From contig NZ_CP046171.1 in NCBI RefSeq assembly GCF_011801125.1, positions 7,440,001 to 7,504,000 on the forward strand: a DNA stretch of 64,000 bases. The letters run 5' to 3'. The notes beneath the pieces are model-generated. The model was not told the origin of the DNA. It did no database searches and was given only the letters and a program-made list of their open reading frames with translations. This DNA is from Nocardia brasiliensis (GTDB taxonomy: Bacteria > Actinomycetota > Actinomycetes > Mycobacteriales > Mycobacteriaceae). A program made the position numbers and the translations under genes. The first letter of the stretch is position 1; each line of letters starts with the position of its first letter. Below, in pieces: positions 1 through 8,124 of this stretch.

Positions 1-1168
1 CGTCGCCCTCGGGCAGCACGATCCGCTTGCGATCGCTCCTGGCCCGCTCGATGAGCTGGTATTCGAACATCTGCGGGGTCACCACGCTGGTGAGCGGAAC
101 CTCGATGCGCCGCAACAACTCCGCGGCGTCAACGTGCTCCTCCATCAGCGCGAGCGCGGTATCCACCTTGCGCGGGCTACCCGCCGACATCCGCCCGCGA
201 GTGCGGTAGGCCGCGCTGGCTGTGTCGTAGGTGCCGAGTTCGGTGGTGAGGATCGGCAGCTTCGGCTTCAGGCCGGTCATCAGCCGGGCGACGGCGGGGT
301 GGGGCAGCATGCCGCCGTTCATGATGATGCCCGACAGCGACGGAAAGCCTTCTGCCTCATGTGCGTTCACGACGCTGAGTAGCACGTCGGAACGATCGCC
401 CGGCGCGATCACCACGACGCCGTCGGTGAGCCGCTCCAGAATATGTTCGGCGGTCATGCCGCCGACCATGATCTTCAATGCCTCGCGTTGCAGCAATTCC
501 TGATCGCCGCTGTACATTTCGCCGTCGATCGCGCTACACAGCTCGGCCATGGTCGGCGCGATCAGCAGCGGCACCTCGGGCAGCGACCACGAGGGCACCG
601 CGAAACCGCCCAGCGCGGAACACACCTGGTCGAGTTCTTCCGGATCACACCGGTTGGCCACGATCGCGACCAGCTGCGCGTGCTCGAGCGAGAGTTCGTT
701 GGCGCACAGCTCGGCCAGGTGCTTCACCTCGGCGGGCGTGCGGCCCGCGCCGCGCACCACGAGCAGCATGCCCGCGCCGAGGTTCACCGCGATCCTGGCG
801 TTGAAGCGCAGCTCGCTCGGGCTGGCCACGTCGGTGTAGTCACTGCCGACCACCACCACCGCGTCACAGACCTTGGCCACCTCGTGGAAGCGCATCACGA
901 TCTCGCTGATCGCGGCGTCCGGATCGGCGTGCACCTGCTCGTAGGTCACCCCGATCGCCTGCGCGTAGTCGATATCGGCGGTGCTGTGCTCGAGCAGCAG
1001 CTCCAGGATGTAGTCCGGTTCGGTGGTCGAGCGGGTGATCGGCCGGAACACCCCGACCCGCGCGGTGGTCGCGCACAGCATCTGCAGCACGCCGAGGGCC
1101 ACCGTCGATTTCCCGGTGTCGCCCTCCGGCGAGGCGATGTACACGGTGGATGGAGCGTGATCGGCCAT
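1..1168 (-). CDS. pta: Phosphate acetyltransferase (N-terminal part, cut by window edge)
   Basis: Converts acetyl-CoA plus phosphate to acetyl phosphate and CoA in the cytosol; normally paired with acetate kinase, which would lie beyond the window. About 389 N-terminal residues are visible. A P-loop (SPEGDTGKST, residues 13-22) opens the regulatory AAA/DRTGG-type region of long actinobacterial Pta, and the last visible stretch (DRKRIVLPEGD) is the beginning of the catalytic PTA domain, so the missing part is the catalytic C-terminus. The start is the ATG at 1168. The gene is transcribed away from the Ddn-like gene. The fgd gene lies 3.5 kb away; from memory fgd1 and pta are neighbours in M. 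tuberculosis. Confidence 0.92.
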   Translation of the reverse strand, partial: MADHAPSTVYIASPEGDTGKSTVALGVLQMLCATTARVGVFRPITRSTTEPDYILELLLEHSTADIDYAQAIGVTYEQVHADPDAAISEIVMRFHEVAKVCDAVVVVGSDYTDVASPSELRFNARIAVNLGAGMLLVVRGAGRTPAEVKHLAELCANELSLEHAQLVAIVANRCDPEELDQVCSALGGFAVPSWSLPEVPLLIAPTMAELCSAIDGEMYSGDQELLQREALKIMVGGMTAEHILERLTDGVVVIAPGDRSDVLLSVVNAHEAEGFPSLSGIIMNGGMLPHPAVARLMTGLKPKLPILTTELGTYDTASAAYRTRGRMSAGSPRKVDTALALMEEHVDAAELLRRIEVPLTSVVTPQMFEYQLIERARSDRKRIVLPEGD

Positions 1169-1305
1169 GCCCGAGAGCTTAGTGAACCACCGGCTATCCG
1201 GGCTGCGGCACGAGACCGTCGTCACGAATCCGGCGAAACCCGACAGCTACGCGTTGCGCTGCCCGTCCGGTCTCGCGCGAGGGCGCGCCAGGTGACGGCG
1301 GCCGC

Positions 1306-1311
1306 TATAGT
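1306..1311 (+). promoter_or_regulatory. -10 hexamer TATAGT of a probably leaderless transcript
   Basis: TATAGT lies 6 nt before the ATG at 1318, so initiation 7 nt downstream of the hexamer would start on or next to the A of the start codon. No ribosome-binding site precedes this ATG, which fits a leaderless mRNA, common in mycolata. The -35 region is not recognisable. Confidence 0.55.
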
Positions 1312-1317
1312 CCGGGC

Positions 1318-1824
1318 ATGGTCGATCAGTTTCCGCGCCGGGAGTGGGGTTCACGCGAGAGCGGACTGTCCCGCGTAGCAAACAAATTCGCCGCGACCAA
1401 GCCCGGATCCTGGTGCATCCGCAAACTCACCCCGCTCGACCGCGCCGTGCTCGAGCGCACCGACGCGAAGTACACCGTGCTCGGCCCGATCGGCGCGCCG
1501 CTGATCCTGCTGACCACGATCGGCCGCAAGTCGGGTCAACCGCGCACCCAGCCGCTGCTGCACGTGCACGACGGTGAGGTGCTGTACGTGATCGGCAGCA
1601 ACTTCGGCCAGGCCAACCACCCCGCCTGGACCGCCAACCTGCTGGCCACTCCCACCGCGACCGTCGCCATCGCGGGCGAGCGCATCCCGGTCACCGCCAC
1701 CCTCGTCGATCCGGCGGACAAGGACGCCGTCTTCCGCCGCTTCGTCGACATCACGGGCGCCTACGCCGCCTACCGCGATCGCACCACCCGCGACCTGCGC
1801 ATCTTCGCCCTCCGCCGGGCGTGA
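1318..1824 (+). CDS. Ddn-like deazaflavin (F420)-dependent nitroreductase family protein
   Basis: A 168-residue member of the F420-binding split-beta-barrel family that includes the Ddn nitroreductase (quinone reduction, nitroimidazole activation). The signature LLTTIGRKSGQPRTQPLL is at residues 64-81, followed by the HPAWTANLLATP motif near 101-112 and a C-terminal YRDRTTRDLRIFAL segment typical of the family. Reduced F420 would be supplied by Fgd, encoded 2.8 kb downstream. The true substrate cannot be deduced. The ATG was chosen because it abuts a -10 box; the family's variable N-terminus makes this slightly uncertain. It converges with the RpiB-type gene. Confidence 0.85.
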   Translation: MVDQFPRREWGSRESGLSRVANKFAATKPGSWCIRKLTPLDRAVLERTDAKYTVLGPIGAPLILLTTIGRKSGQPRTQPLLHVHDGEVLYVIGSNFGQANHPAWTANLLATPTATVAIAGERIPVTATLVDPADKDAVFRRFVDITGAYAAYRDRTTRDLRIFALRRA

Positions 1825-1863
1825 ACCGCGGCGGTTCCTGACGTTTCGCCCGATGCGGCGCCG

Positions 1864-2301
1864 TCACTCGATCTCGGCGAGGTGCGCGATGTTCGCCCGG
1901 TCGCCGGGGTCGGTGCTGGGGTTCGTGCCGAACCAGGCGTCGAGGATTTCCCGCAGGGCGGCGCTCGAGGTCAGGCGCAGGCTCAGCGCGAGGACGTTGG
2001 CGTCGTTCCAGGTGCGCGCGCCCGCCGCGGTGGCCGCGTCACCGCACAGCGCGGCGCGGATACCGGCGACCTTGTTCGCGGCGATCGACGCGCCCGTCCC
2101 GGTCCAGCAGCACACGATCGCCTGATCGGCGCGGCCCTGCGCGACATCGGTCGCGGCGGCCGCGCTGGCCCATGCCCAGTCGTCGCGTTCGGTGTCCGAA
2201 AGCGCGCCGTGCAGGACCGTATCGTGCCCACGCGCGGTCAGTTCGGCCACCAGTTCCGGTGCTACTCCGACGTTCTCGTCTGCTGCCACGGAGATCCGCA
2301 T
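1864..2301 (-). CDS. RpiB/LacA/LacB family sugar-phosphate isomerase
   Basis: A 145-residue aldose-ketose isomerase-fold protein. Visible family motifs are an N-terminal DEN segment (residues 8-10), CWTGTGASIAANKVAGIRAAL (residues 65-85, catalytic Cys aligned at 65) and WNDANVLALSLR (residues 98-109). The CWTGTG form replaces the CGTGIG of classical RpiB and appears to mark an actinobacterial branch whose substrate is not settled, so ribose-5-phosphate isomerase activity is possible but not certain. The gene is divergent from the PfpI-like gene; only 67 bp separate the starts, with an 18-bp palindrome between them, so the MarR regulator could act on both. Confidence 0.85.
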   Translation of the reverse strand: MRISVAADENVGVAPELVAELTARGHDTVLHGALSDTERDDWAWASAAAATDVAQGRADQAIVCCWTGTGASIAANKVAGIRAALCGDAATAAGARTWNDANVLALSLRLTSSAALREILDAWFGTNPSTDPGDRANIAHLAEIE

Positions 2302-2332
2302 ACGTCCAGCTTAATTCGTCACACCCGAAACA

Positions 2333-2370
2333 TTGACAGCATGCTGTCAATCATGACAGGATGCTGTCAT
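2333..2370. promoter_or_regulatory. Two tandem palindromic operators overlapping a promoter and start codon
   Basis: A perfect 18-bp palindrome (TTGACAGCATGCTGTCAA, 2333-2350) is followed by a near-identical imperfect one (ATGACAGGATGCTGTCAT, 2353-2370), centres 20 bp apart. The first contains a consensus TTGACA -35, and CAGGAT 18 bp later is a plausible -10, placing initiation at or near the ATG at 2369 (leaderless). The second palindrome covers the start codon. This is the expected layout for repression by the MarR protein encoded 0.7 kb downstream. Confidence 0.75.
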
Positions 2371-3007
2371 GAACAAGAGAACAGTCCACGTCGCCGTCTA
2401 CAACACCTTCGCCGACTGGGAGATCGGTGCGGCCACCGCGCACATCAACCGGACGCACTGGCAGCGAGAGCCGGGCACCTGGCAGACCAAGACGGTCGGG
2501 CTGAGCACCGCACCGATCACCACGCTCGGCGGCATGCACATCACGCCGGAAATGGCGCTGGCCGAGCTGCGTCCAGAGGACAGCGCGATGCTGATCCTGG
2601 CAGGCGCGGACACCTGGGACGGCGAGGAGCTCAGGCCGTTCGCACGCAAGGCGCGCGAGTTCCTCGCGGCGGGCGTGCCGGTCGCGGCGATCTGCGGCGC
2701 GACGCTCGGGCTCGCGCTGGAAGGCCTGCTGGACGAGCGCAAGCACACCAGCAACGTCCGGGAAATGCTGCTCTACAGCGGTTACGCGGGTGCGCAGCAC
2801 TACGTGGACGAGGCCGCGGTGACCGACGGCGAGCTGATCACGGCCGGCGGCACGGCGCCGTTCGAGTTCGCGCGCGAGGTGCTCGGCAAGCTCGGCGTGT
2901 ACGAGCCGCACGTACTCGCGGGGTGGTATCAGCTGTACGGACAGTCCGACGGCGCGGGCTGGGAGGTGCTCGCTGCCTACGACGAGCAGCAGGCCGCGGC
3001 CGGATGA
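2369..3007 (+). CDS. DJ-1/PfpI family type 1 glutamine amidotransferase-like protein
   Basis: A 212-residue DJ-1/PfpI superfamily protein. The conserved acidic residue is in DWE (residues 16-18) and the nucleophile elbow is AAICGATLGLA (Cys109). Related proteins act as glyoxalase III or deglycase-like enzymes, isonitrile hydratases or stress proteins; the exact reaction is not visible. No Shine-Dalgarno sequence precedes the ATG, matching the leaderless promoter inferred from the overlapping palindromes. It is followed 69 bp later by a MarR gene, probably in the same transcription unit and probably encoding its repressor. Confidence 0.85.
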   Translation: MNKRTVHVAVYNTFADWEIGAATAHINRTHWQREPGTWQTKTVGLSTAPITTLGGMHITPEMALAELRPEDSAMLILAGADTWDGEELRPFARKAREFLAAGVPVAAICGATLGLALEGLLDERKHTSNVREMLLYSGYAGAQHYVDEAAVTDGELITAGGTAPFEFAREVLGKLGVYEPHVLAGWYQLYGQSDGAGWEVLAAYDEQQAAAG

Positions 3008-3076
3008 GCGAGCATCGCACCGCGATCCGGCCGCCCGGCCGGATCGCGCGCACGCCCGGATCGCGAGGAGGTACAG

Positions 3077-3526
3077 GTGAGCAGGGATGAACAGGAACTC
3101 TTCGCGACCGCCGCGATCACGTCATTTCGGCTGAACGGCCAATTCCTCGCCATCGCCGAGGAATTGGCCAGGCCCGCCGGGCTCACCGCGGCCTGGTGGC
3201 AGGTGCTCGGCGCGGTGCTGCGGGCGCCGCAGCCGGTCGCGGGCATCGCCAGGGAGATGGGCATCACCAGGCAGAGCGTGCAGCGCATCGCGGACCTGCT
3301 GGTGGACAAGGGCCTTGCCGAATACCGGCCGAACCCCGCCCACCGGCGGGCCAAACTCGTCGCGGTCACCGATGCCGGCCTCGCGGCGGTCCGCCGCATC
3401 GACCCGCAGCACGCCGTCGTCGCGCGGCGGCTGGTCGCCGAACTCGGACCGGAGCGGCTCGCGGCGACCGTCGATGCCCTGACCGATCTCTCCGCCGCGC
3501 TGGCGGCGATCACCGAGCCGCCGTGA
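3077..3526 (+). CDS. MarR family transcriptional regulator
   Basis: A 149-residue winged-helix protein. The recognition helix region IAREMGITRQSVQRIADLL is near residues 56-74, followed by the wing (NPAHRRAKLVAVTDAG), both typical of MarR repressors. The start is GTG, preceded by a strong GAGGAGG site. It lies downstream of the PfpI-like gene, whose promoter carries two matching palindromes, so autoregulation of the pair is the simplest reading. The effector is unknown. Confidence 0.88.
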   Translation: MSRDEQELFATAAITSFRLNGQFLAIAEELARPAGLTAAWWQVLGAVLRAPQPVAGIAREMGITRQSVQRIADLLVDKGLAEYRPNPAHRRAKLVAVTDAGLAAVRRIDPQHAVVARRLVAELGPERLAATVDALTDLSAALAAITEPP

Positions 3527-3582
3527 TCGCCGGCGCGGTCGGAAGTTCGACCGCCGCAACCTGATTCGCGTGACCTACTCGC

Positions 3583-4374
3583 TCAGGCGAACGGGTCCTT
3601 GGTGCGGCCGACGAGATCGGCCACCGAATCGAGCACCGCGGTCGGCCGATACGGATACGCCTCGACCGAGGACCGGGTGGAGATGCCGGTGGTCACCAGG
3701 ATCGTGCGCATGCCCGCCTCCAGGCCGGAGATGACGTCGGTGTCCATCCGGTCGCCGATCATCACGGTGGACTGCGAGTGCGCGCCGAGCCTGCGCAGCG
3801 CCGAGCGCATCATCAACGGATTGGGCTTGCCGATGTAGTACGGGTCGCGGCCGGTGGCGCGGGTGATCAGCGCGGCGACCGAGCCGGTCGCGGGCAGCGA
3901 ACCGTCACGCGACGGGCCGGTCGGATCGGGATTGGTCGCGATGAAGCTCGCGCCGCGCTCGACCAGGCGGATGGCGGTGGTGATCGCCTCGAACGAGTAG
4001 TTGCGGGTCTCGCCGAGCACCACATAGTCGGGTGCCACGTCGGTGAGCACGTAGCCGATCTCGTGCAGCGCGGTGGTGAGCCCGGATTCGCCCACCACGT
4101 ACGCGGTTCCGTTGGGGCGCTGCTCGTTCAGGAACGTCGCGGTGGCCAGCGCCGAGGTCCAGATCGACTCCTCCGGGATGTCCAGCCCGGTCTGGCGCAG
4201 CCTGGCCTGCAGGTCGCGCGGCGTGCGGATCGAGTTGTTGGTCAGCACCAGGAACGGGGTCTGGTTGGCACGCAGCTCGGCGAGGAATTCGTCGGCGCCG
4301 GGCACCAGCTGGTCCTCGTGCACCAGGACACCGTCCATGTCGGTGAGATAGGACAGGATCGGTTCATCAGTCAC
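3583..4374 (-). CDS. HAD-IIA (NagD-like) phosphatase
   Basis: Haloacid dehalogenase superfamily phosphohydrolase with a C2A cap. Motif I is TDMDGVL (Asp12/Asp14 from the chosen start), motif II VLTNNS, the GKPNP lysine region follows, and motif III is MIGDRMDTDV. NagD-type enzymes dephosphorylate small metabolites; the natural substrate is unclear. The GTG at 4374 gives a normal-sized 263-residue protein beginning just before the catalytic strand; an ATG at 4449 would add 25 basic residues with no family resemblance. The gene converges with the marR gene. Confidence 0.85.
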   Translation of the reverse strand: MTDEPILSYLTDMDGVLVHEDQLVPGADEFLAELRANQTPFLVLTNNSIRTPRDLQARLRQTGLDIPEESIWTSALATATFLNEQRPNGTAYVVGESGLTTALHEIGYVLTDVAPDYVVLGETRNYSFEAITTAIRLVERGASFIATNPDPTGPSRDGSLPATGSVAALITRATGRDPYYIGKPNPLMMRSALRRLGAHSQSTVMIGDRMDTDVISGLEAGMRTILVTTGISTRSSVEAYPYRPTAVLDSVADLVGRTKDPFA

Positions 4375-4647
4375 CAGACAATTGTCCGCTAACGGACGCG
4401 TTCGCGGGGGAAGTCGGCGCCGATGCGACCCTTCGCACAACCGGGACACGGTCTGACTATGGTCGAAGACGGCCGTTCAGGCGCGGCGCGCGGGCGTCGG
4501 ATTCGCTCGGACGATCGCCGTCGCCCGGGAACGTCCCGGCGCGGCCGGCGGTTGTAGCCGGAGAGGACCGCAGCGCGCCTGCGGCCGACGACGGTGTGCG
4601 GGAATGCCCGCGCACAGGTGTGCAGCGAAGCGACAGGAGTGGCGCAC

Positions 4648-5658
4648 ATGGGTGAACTCAAGCTCGGATACAAGGCCTCGGCAGAACAGTTCGGACCGCG
4701 GGAACTGGTGGAGATCGCGGTGCTGGCCGAGGAGCACGGCCTCGACAGTGCCTCGGTGAGCGACCATTTCCAGCCCTGGCGGCACAAGGGCGGCCACGCG
4801 CCGTTCTCGCTGGCCTGGATGGCCGCGGTCGGCGAGCGCACAAAGCGGATCCAGCTCGGCACCTCGGTGCTCACCCCCACCTTCCGCTACAACCCCGCGG
4901 TGATCGCGCAGGCCTTCGCGACCATGGGCTGCCTCTACCCGGAGCGGATCATGCTCGGTGTCGGCACCGGCGAGGCGCTCAACGAGATCGCCACCGGATA
5001 CCAGGGTGACTGGCCGGATTTCAAGGAGCGTTTCGCGCGCCTGCGCGAGGCCGTCGAGCTCATGCGCGCGCTGTGGACCGGCGACCGCGTCGACTTCCAG
5101 GGCGAGTACTACAACGCCGTCGGCGCGTCCATCTACGACGTGCCGAAGGGCGGCATCCCGGTCTACATCGCGGCGGGCGGTCCGCTGGTGGCCAGGTACG
5201 CAGGCCGCGCCGGTGACGGTTTCATCTGCACCTCCGGCAAGGGCATGGACCTCTACACCGAGAAGCTGATGCCCGCCGTCGCGGAGGGCGCCGCCAAGGC
5301 GGGCCGCACCGTGGACGACATCGATCGCATGATCGAGATCAAGATCTCCTACGACACCGATCCCGAACTGGCACTGGAGAACACCCGCTTCTGGGCGCCG
5401 CTCAGCCTCACCCCCGAGCAGAAGCACAGCATCACCGACCCGATCGAGATGGAGGCGGCCGCCGACGCCCTGCCGATCGAGCAGATCGCCAAACGCTGGA
5501 TCGTCGCCAGCGACCCCGACCAGGCCGTCGAGCTGATCAAGCCCTACCTCGACGCGGGCCTCAACCACCTGGTCTTCCACGCTCCCGGCCACGACCAGCG
5601 CCGCTTCCTGGATCTCTTCCAGCGCGACCTGGCCCCGCGCCTGCGCGCTCTGGCCTGA
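4648..5658 (+). CDS. fgd: F420-dependent glucose-6-phosphate dehydrogenase
   Basis: Oxidises glucose-6-phosphate to 6-phosphogluconolactone while reducing F420 to F420H2, the main source of reduced deazaflavin in mycobacteria and nocardiae. Starting at the ATG at 4648 the protein is 336 residues, the same as mycobacterial Fgd1, and is close to it throughout ([66 protein letters not shown]). It is a luciferase-like TIM barrel. GACAGGAG lies 8 nt before the ATG, which rules out the upstream GTG codons. The gene ends at a strong hairpin shared with metZ. Confidence 0.96.
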   Translation: MGELKLGYKASAEQFGPRELVEIAVLAEEHGLDSASVSDHFQPWRHKGGHAPFSLAWMAAVGERTKRIQLGTSVLTPTFRYNPAVIAQAFATMGCLYPERIMLGVGTGEALNEIATGYQGDWPDFKERFARLREAVELMRALWTGDRVDFQGEYYNAVGASIYDVPKGGIPVYIAAGGPLVARYAGRAGDGFICTSGKGMDLYTEKLMPAVAEGAAKAGRTVDDIDRMIEIKISYDTDPELALENTRFWAPLSLTPEQKHSITDPIEMEAAADALPIEQIAKRWIVASDPDQAVELIKPYLDAGLNHLVFHAPGHDQRRFLDLFQRDLAPRLRALA

Positions 5659-5668
5659 TCACGGACCG

Positions 5669-5700
5669 CCCGTACGTCTCACACCGGTGAGACGTACGGG
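5669..5700. terminator. Bidirectional terminator between fgd and metZ
   Basis: A perfect 14-bp inverted repeat (5669-5682 and 5687-5700, arm CCCGTACGTCTCAC) with a 4-nt loop lies 10 bp after the fgd stop and about 50 bp from the convergent metZ stop. There is no long U-tract, as is usual in high-GC actinobacteria. Confidence 0.8.
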
Positions 5701-5751
5701 GTGTCCGCGGGTTTCGCTGGTCCCGCCGAATCGCAGGCCGCGCTGAGGATT

Positions 5752-6966
5752 TCAGCCCAGAGCGTGGTCGAGGTCGGCGAGTAGGTCGTCGACGTCCTCG
5801 AGACCGACCGAGATGCGCACGACACCGTCGGTGAGACCGATGGTGGCGCGGCCCTCGGGGCCCATCGCCCGGTGTGTTGTGGTCGCCGGGTGGGTGATCA
5901 GCGACTTGGCGTCACCGAGGTTGTTGGAGATGTCGACGACGCGCAGGCGGTTGAGCACCTCGAAGGCGCGCTTCTTGGCCTCGTGCGCGGGCGCGTTGAG
6001 CTCGAAGGTGACCACGGTGCCGCCGCCGCTCATCTGGCCAGCGGCCAGCTCGTGCTGCGGATGTGATTCCAGGAACGGGTATTTCACCCAGCTGACGGCC
6101 TTGTTCGACTCCAGGAACCGCGCGATCCGCAGCGCGGACTCGGTGCAGTGCCGGACCCGCAGCGGCATCGTCTCCAGGCCCTTGAGCAGCGTCCAGGCGT
6201 TGAACGGACTCAACGCCGGACCGGTATGGCGCATCAGCGTTTTCACCGGACCCTCGATGTAGTCCTTGGCGCCGAGAATCGCGCCGCCGAGCACCCGCCC
6301 CTGTCCGTCGATGTGCTTGGTGCCGGAGTAGACCACCACGTCGGCGCCGAGCTCGAAGCCGCGCTGCAGCAGCGGCGTGGCGAAGACGTTGTCCAGCACC
6401 ACCTTCGCGCCCGCGGCGTAGGCGAGCTCGCTCACCCGCCGGACATCGACCAGGGTCTGCATCGGGTTGGCGGGCGTCTCGAAGAACACCGCCTGGGTCG
6501 GCACCGACAGCGCCGCTTCCCACTGATCCAGGTCCTCGCCGTCGACGAAGACGGTCTCCACGCCCCAGCGCGGCAGGATCTCGTTGCACACCACGAAGCA
6601 GGAGCCGAACAGGCTGCGCGCGGCCACAAGCCGGTCACCGGCACCGAGCAGCGCGCCCAAAGCCGTGAACACCGCCGACATTCCGCTCGCGGTCGCGAAG
6701 CACGCCTCGGCCCCGTCGAGCAACCGCATCCGTTCCTCGAACATGGCCACGGTCGGATTGCCGTAGCGGGAGTAGACGAAATGCTCGACCTCGCCGGTGA
6801 ACGCGGCCTCCGCGGCCTCGGCGCTCTCGTAGACGAACCCGGAGGTCAGATACAGCGCCTCGGAGGTTTCCTCGAAGCCCGAGCGGCGCAACCCACCTCG
6901 CACGCCGAGGGTCGCGGGGCCGACGCCGTCGGGCAGCGGCTTGTCGAACGCGCCACCGGTGATCAC
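5752..6966 (-). CDS. metZ: O-succinylhomoserine sulfhydrylase
   Basis: PLP-dependent Cys/Met metabolism enzyme of 404 residues that makes homocysteine from O-succinylhomoserine and sulfide. Seen: SRYGNPT near 66-72, the ATASGMSA phosphate-binding loop near 91-98, LDNVFATPLLQ with the cofactor Asp near 192, and the PLP lysine in SGTKHIDGQGR (Lys217). The HIDGQGRVLGG form is typical of MetZ rather than of cystathionine gamma-synthase. It follows the rhodanese gene by 61 bp on the same strand, both downstream of a SAM-IV riboswitch, so high S-adenosylmethionine should lower expression. Confidence 0.93.
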   Translation of the reverse strand: MITGGAFDKPLPDGVGPATLGVRGGLRRSGFEETSEALYLTSGFVYESAEAAEAAFTGEVEHFVYSRYGNPTVAMFEERMRLLDGAEACFATASGMSAVFTALGALLGAGDRLVAARSLFGSCFVVCNEILPRWGVETVFVDGEDLDQWEAALSVPTQAVFFETPANPMQTLVDVRRVSELAYAAGAKVVLDNVFATPLLQRGFELGADVVVYSGTKHIDGQGRVLGGAILGAKDYIEGPVKTLMRHTGPALSPFNAWTLLKGLETMPLRVRHCTESALRIARFLESNKAVSWVKYPFLESHPQHELAAGQMSGGGTVVTFELNAPAHEAKKRAFEVLNRLRVVDISNNLGDAKSLITHPATTTHRAMGPEGRATIGLTDGVVRISVGLEDVDDLLADLDHALG

Positions 6967-7027
6967 GACTGCCTCCCCGAGTTCGGCGCGGCGACCGGCA
7001 CGCGCGCGCTACAGCACGCCGCCGCGT

Positions 7028-7444
7028 TCACGACTGCCGCCACGGCAGACCGAGGGCGCGCCAGCCGGAGCCGCCGCGATGCCCATGTTCGTCGAGCGGG
7101 CCTTCGAAACCCTCGAGCACGTTGTACGAGGTGTGGTAGCCCGCCGCGGTGGCGGCGACCGCCGCGCCGATGGATCGCTGTCCCGAGCGGCAGAGGAAGA
7201 TCACCGGCGCCTCCGGCTTGTGTCCGTCGAGCGCGGCGACCAACTGCTCGGTGAACTCGCCGTTGCGGGTTCCGCTGCTGTCGACCCACTCGATCAGGAC
7301 CGTCCGCCGGTCGATCGAGCTGGTGTCGGGCACCCCGACGAACTTCCACTCGGCCGCCGTGCGCACGTCGACCAAGACGGCATCGGGGTTGTCGCGCAAC
7401 AGTTCCCACGCCTGCTGCGGAGTGATGTCACCGGCATAACTCAT
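7028..7444 (-). CDS. Single-domain rhodanese-like sulfurtransferase
   Basis: A 138-residue rhodanese domain. The active-site loop is VIFLCRSGQRS with the persulfide-forming Cys85; VLVDVRTAAEWKFVGVP near 23-39 is the conserved N-terminal rhodanese motif. It probably delivers sulfane sulfur for homocysteine or other sulfur metabolism, judged by its place directly upstream of metZ and downstream of the SAM riboswitch. Its ATG overlaps the TGA of a 14-codon leader ORF (ATGA), which suggests translational coupling. From memory, the rhodanese-metZ order is also seen in mycobacteria. Confidence 0.9.
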   Translation of the reverse strand: MSYAGDITPQQAWELLRDNPDAVLVDVRTAAEWKFVGVPDTSSIDRRTVLIEWVDSSGTRNGEFTEQLVAALDGHKPEAPVIFLCRSGQRSIGAAVAATAAGYHTSYNVLEGFEGPLDEHGHRGGSGWRALGLPWRQS

Positions 7445-7485
7445 GACCGCACCTCACAGGCGCTCGATTCGCTGCGCTCACTCAT
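7441..7485 (-). CDS. 14-codon leader ORF coupled to the rhodanese gene
   Basis: This tiny frame encodes MSERSESSACEVRS. It has a perfect AGGAGG at 7490-7495, 4 nt before its ATG, and its TGA overlaps the rhodanese ATG by the classic ATGA arrangement, while the rhodanese gene has no good site of its own. It starts right after the riboswitch aptamer, so SAM binding could control access to its ribosome-binding site. It contains a single Cys codon. Translation is inferred from signals only; no homologous function is known to me. Confidence 0.55.
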   Translation of the reverse strand: MSERSESSACEVRS

Positions 7486-7500
7486 GGGACCTCCTAGAAT

Positions 7501-7614
7501 CCGCACTTGCCACGCACGGTTTCGACGCGCGGCCAGGTCGTCACCCGGAGCACCCCACCGCGGAGGAGGGTTGCCGACCAGTATTGCCGGGGCTTGACAC
7601 TGGTTCTCATGACC
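7501..7614 (-). promoter_or_regulatory. SAM-IV riboswitch
   Basis: Read on the minus strand the segment begins GGTCATGAG, continues with AGTGTCAAGCCCCGG, GGCAACCCTCC, GCGGTGGGGTGC and CCGGGTGACGACC, and ends GTGGCAAGTGCGG. These blocks, in this order and spacing, match my memory of the actinobacterial SAM-IV aptamer; the initial GGTC can pair with the later GACC as the closing helix. It lies just before the AGGAGG of the leader ORF ahead of rhodanese-metZ, so translational control of methionine synthesis is likely. A covariance-model search (RF00634) would settle it. Confidence 0.85.
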
Positions 7615-7677
7615 TTCAGCTGAGATTGCCTGGCCATGGGTCACCGTGTCAAACGGCTGCTCACGCTGTGAGAAGGG

Positions 7678-8124
7678 TCAATTGCAGACCAGCCATTTGT
7701 CACCGGCTCTGGTCAGATTCCAGACGGCGGTGGCCTCGTTGCCCTCGACCTTGGTGGTGACGGTCGCCTTCGCGCGGTCACCGTCGACCATCGGGTTCTC
7801 GATTTTCGTTACCTCTACAGTCTTTCCGTCGCCGGAACGACCCGCCAGCGGTGAGCGGTCCCGATCGAAATTCGGGCAGCCCGTGCCTGGTGGGGGCACC
7901 GCGCTGGTCTGATTGCTGCCCTCGACGAAGCGGTTGACCGCGGCGGTGATCCGGTCGGATTCTGTGACATTTTTCTCAGCGGGCGAGACCACCCCGCCGA
8001 TGATGATCGCCGCGAGCACGAGCACCGCGAAAACGCCCGCCGCGACGAACGGCACCACCGAGCGCCGATCGGTCTGATCGACCACGATGGGCTCGTCTTC
8101 GGTGGGTGGCTGCTGGTCAGTCAT
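7678..8124 (-). CDS. Small membrane-anchored protein, Rv0361-like extracellular domain
   Basis: A 148-residue protein beginning MTDQQPPTEDEP: a short acidic cytosolic tail, one transmembrane segment (about residues 23-45, VVPFVAAGVFAVLVLAAIII) and an outer domain ending in DKWLVCN. This layout, with a Trp-x-Val-Cys ending and a second Cys in GCPNF, resembles the C-terminal part of the 924-residue protein at 23893-26667, so both probably share an NTF2-like fold. The function is unknown. The ATG at 8124 was chosen over upstream codons because the extra residues are Arg-rich and look non-coding. It stands alone upstream of the riboswitch operon. Confidence 0.7.
   Translation of the reverse strand: MTDQQPPTEDEPIVVDQTDRRSVVPFVAAGVFAVLVLAAIIIGGVVSPAEKNVTESDRITAAVNRFVEGSNQTSAVPPPGTGCPNFDRDRSPLAGRSGDGKTVEVTKIENPMVDGDRAKATVTTKVEGNEATAVWNLTRAGDKWLVCN

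Noticed and set aside
1822..1838. GAACCGC/GCGGTTC inverted repeat between the Ddn-like and RpiB genes as a terminator
   Set aside because: The arms have a single-base loop, so only a short 5-bp hairpin can form; too weak to call.
4375..4449. N-terminal extension of the HAD phosphatase to the ATG at 4449
   Set aside because: Adds 25 basic residues without resemblance to the NagD family, whose catalytic strand normally starts within the first 10-15 residues.
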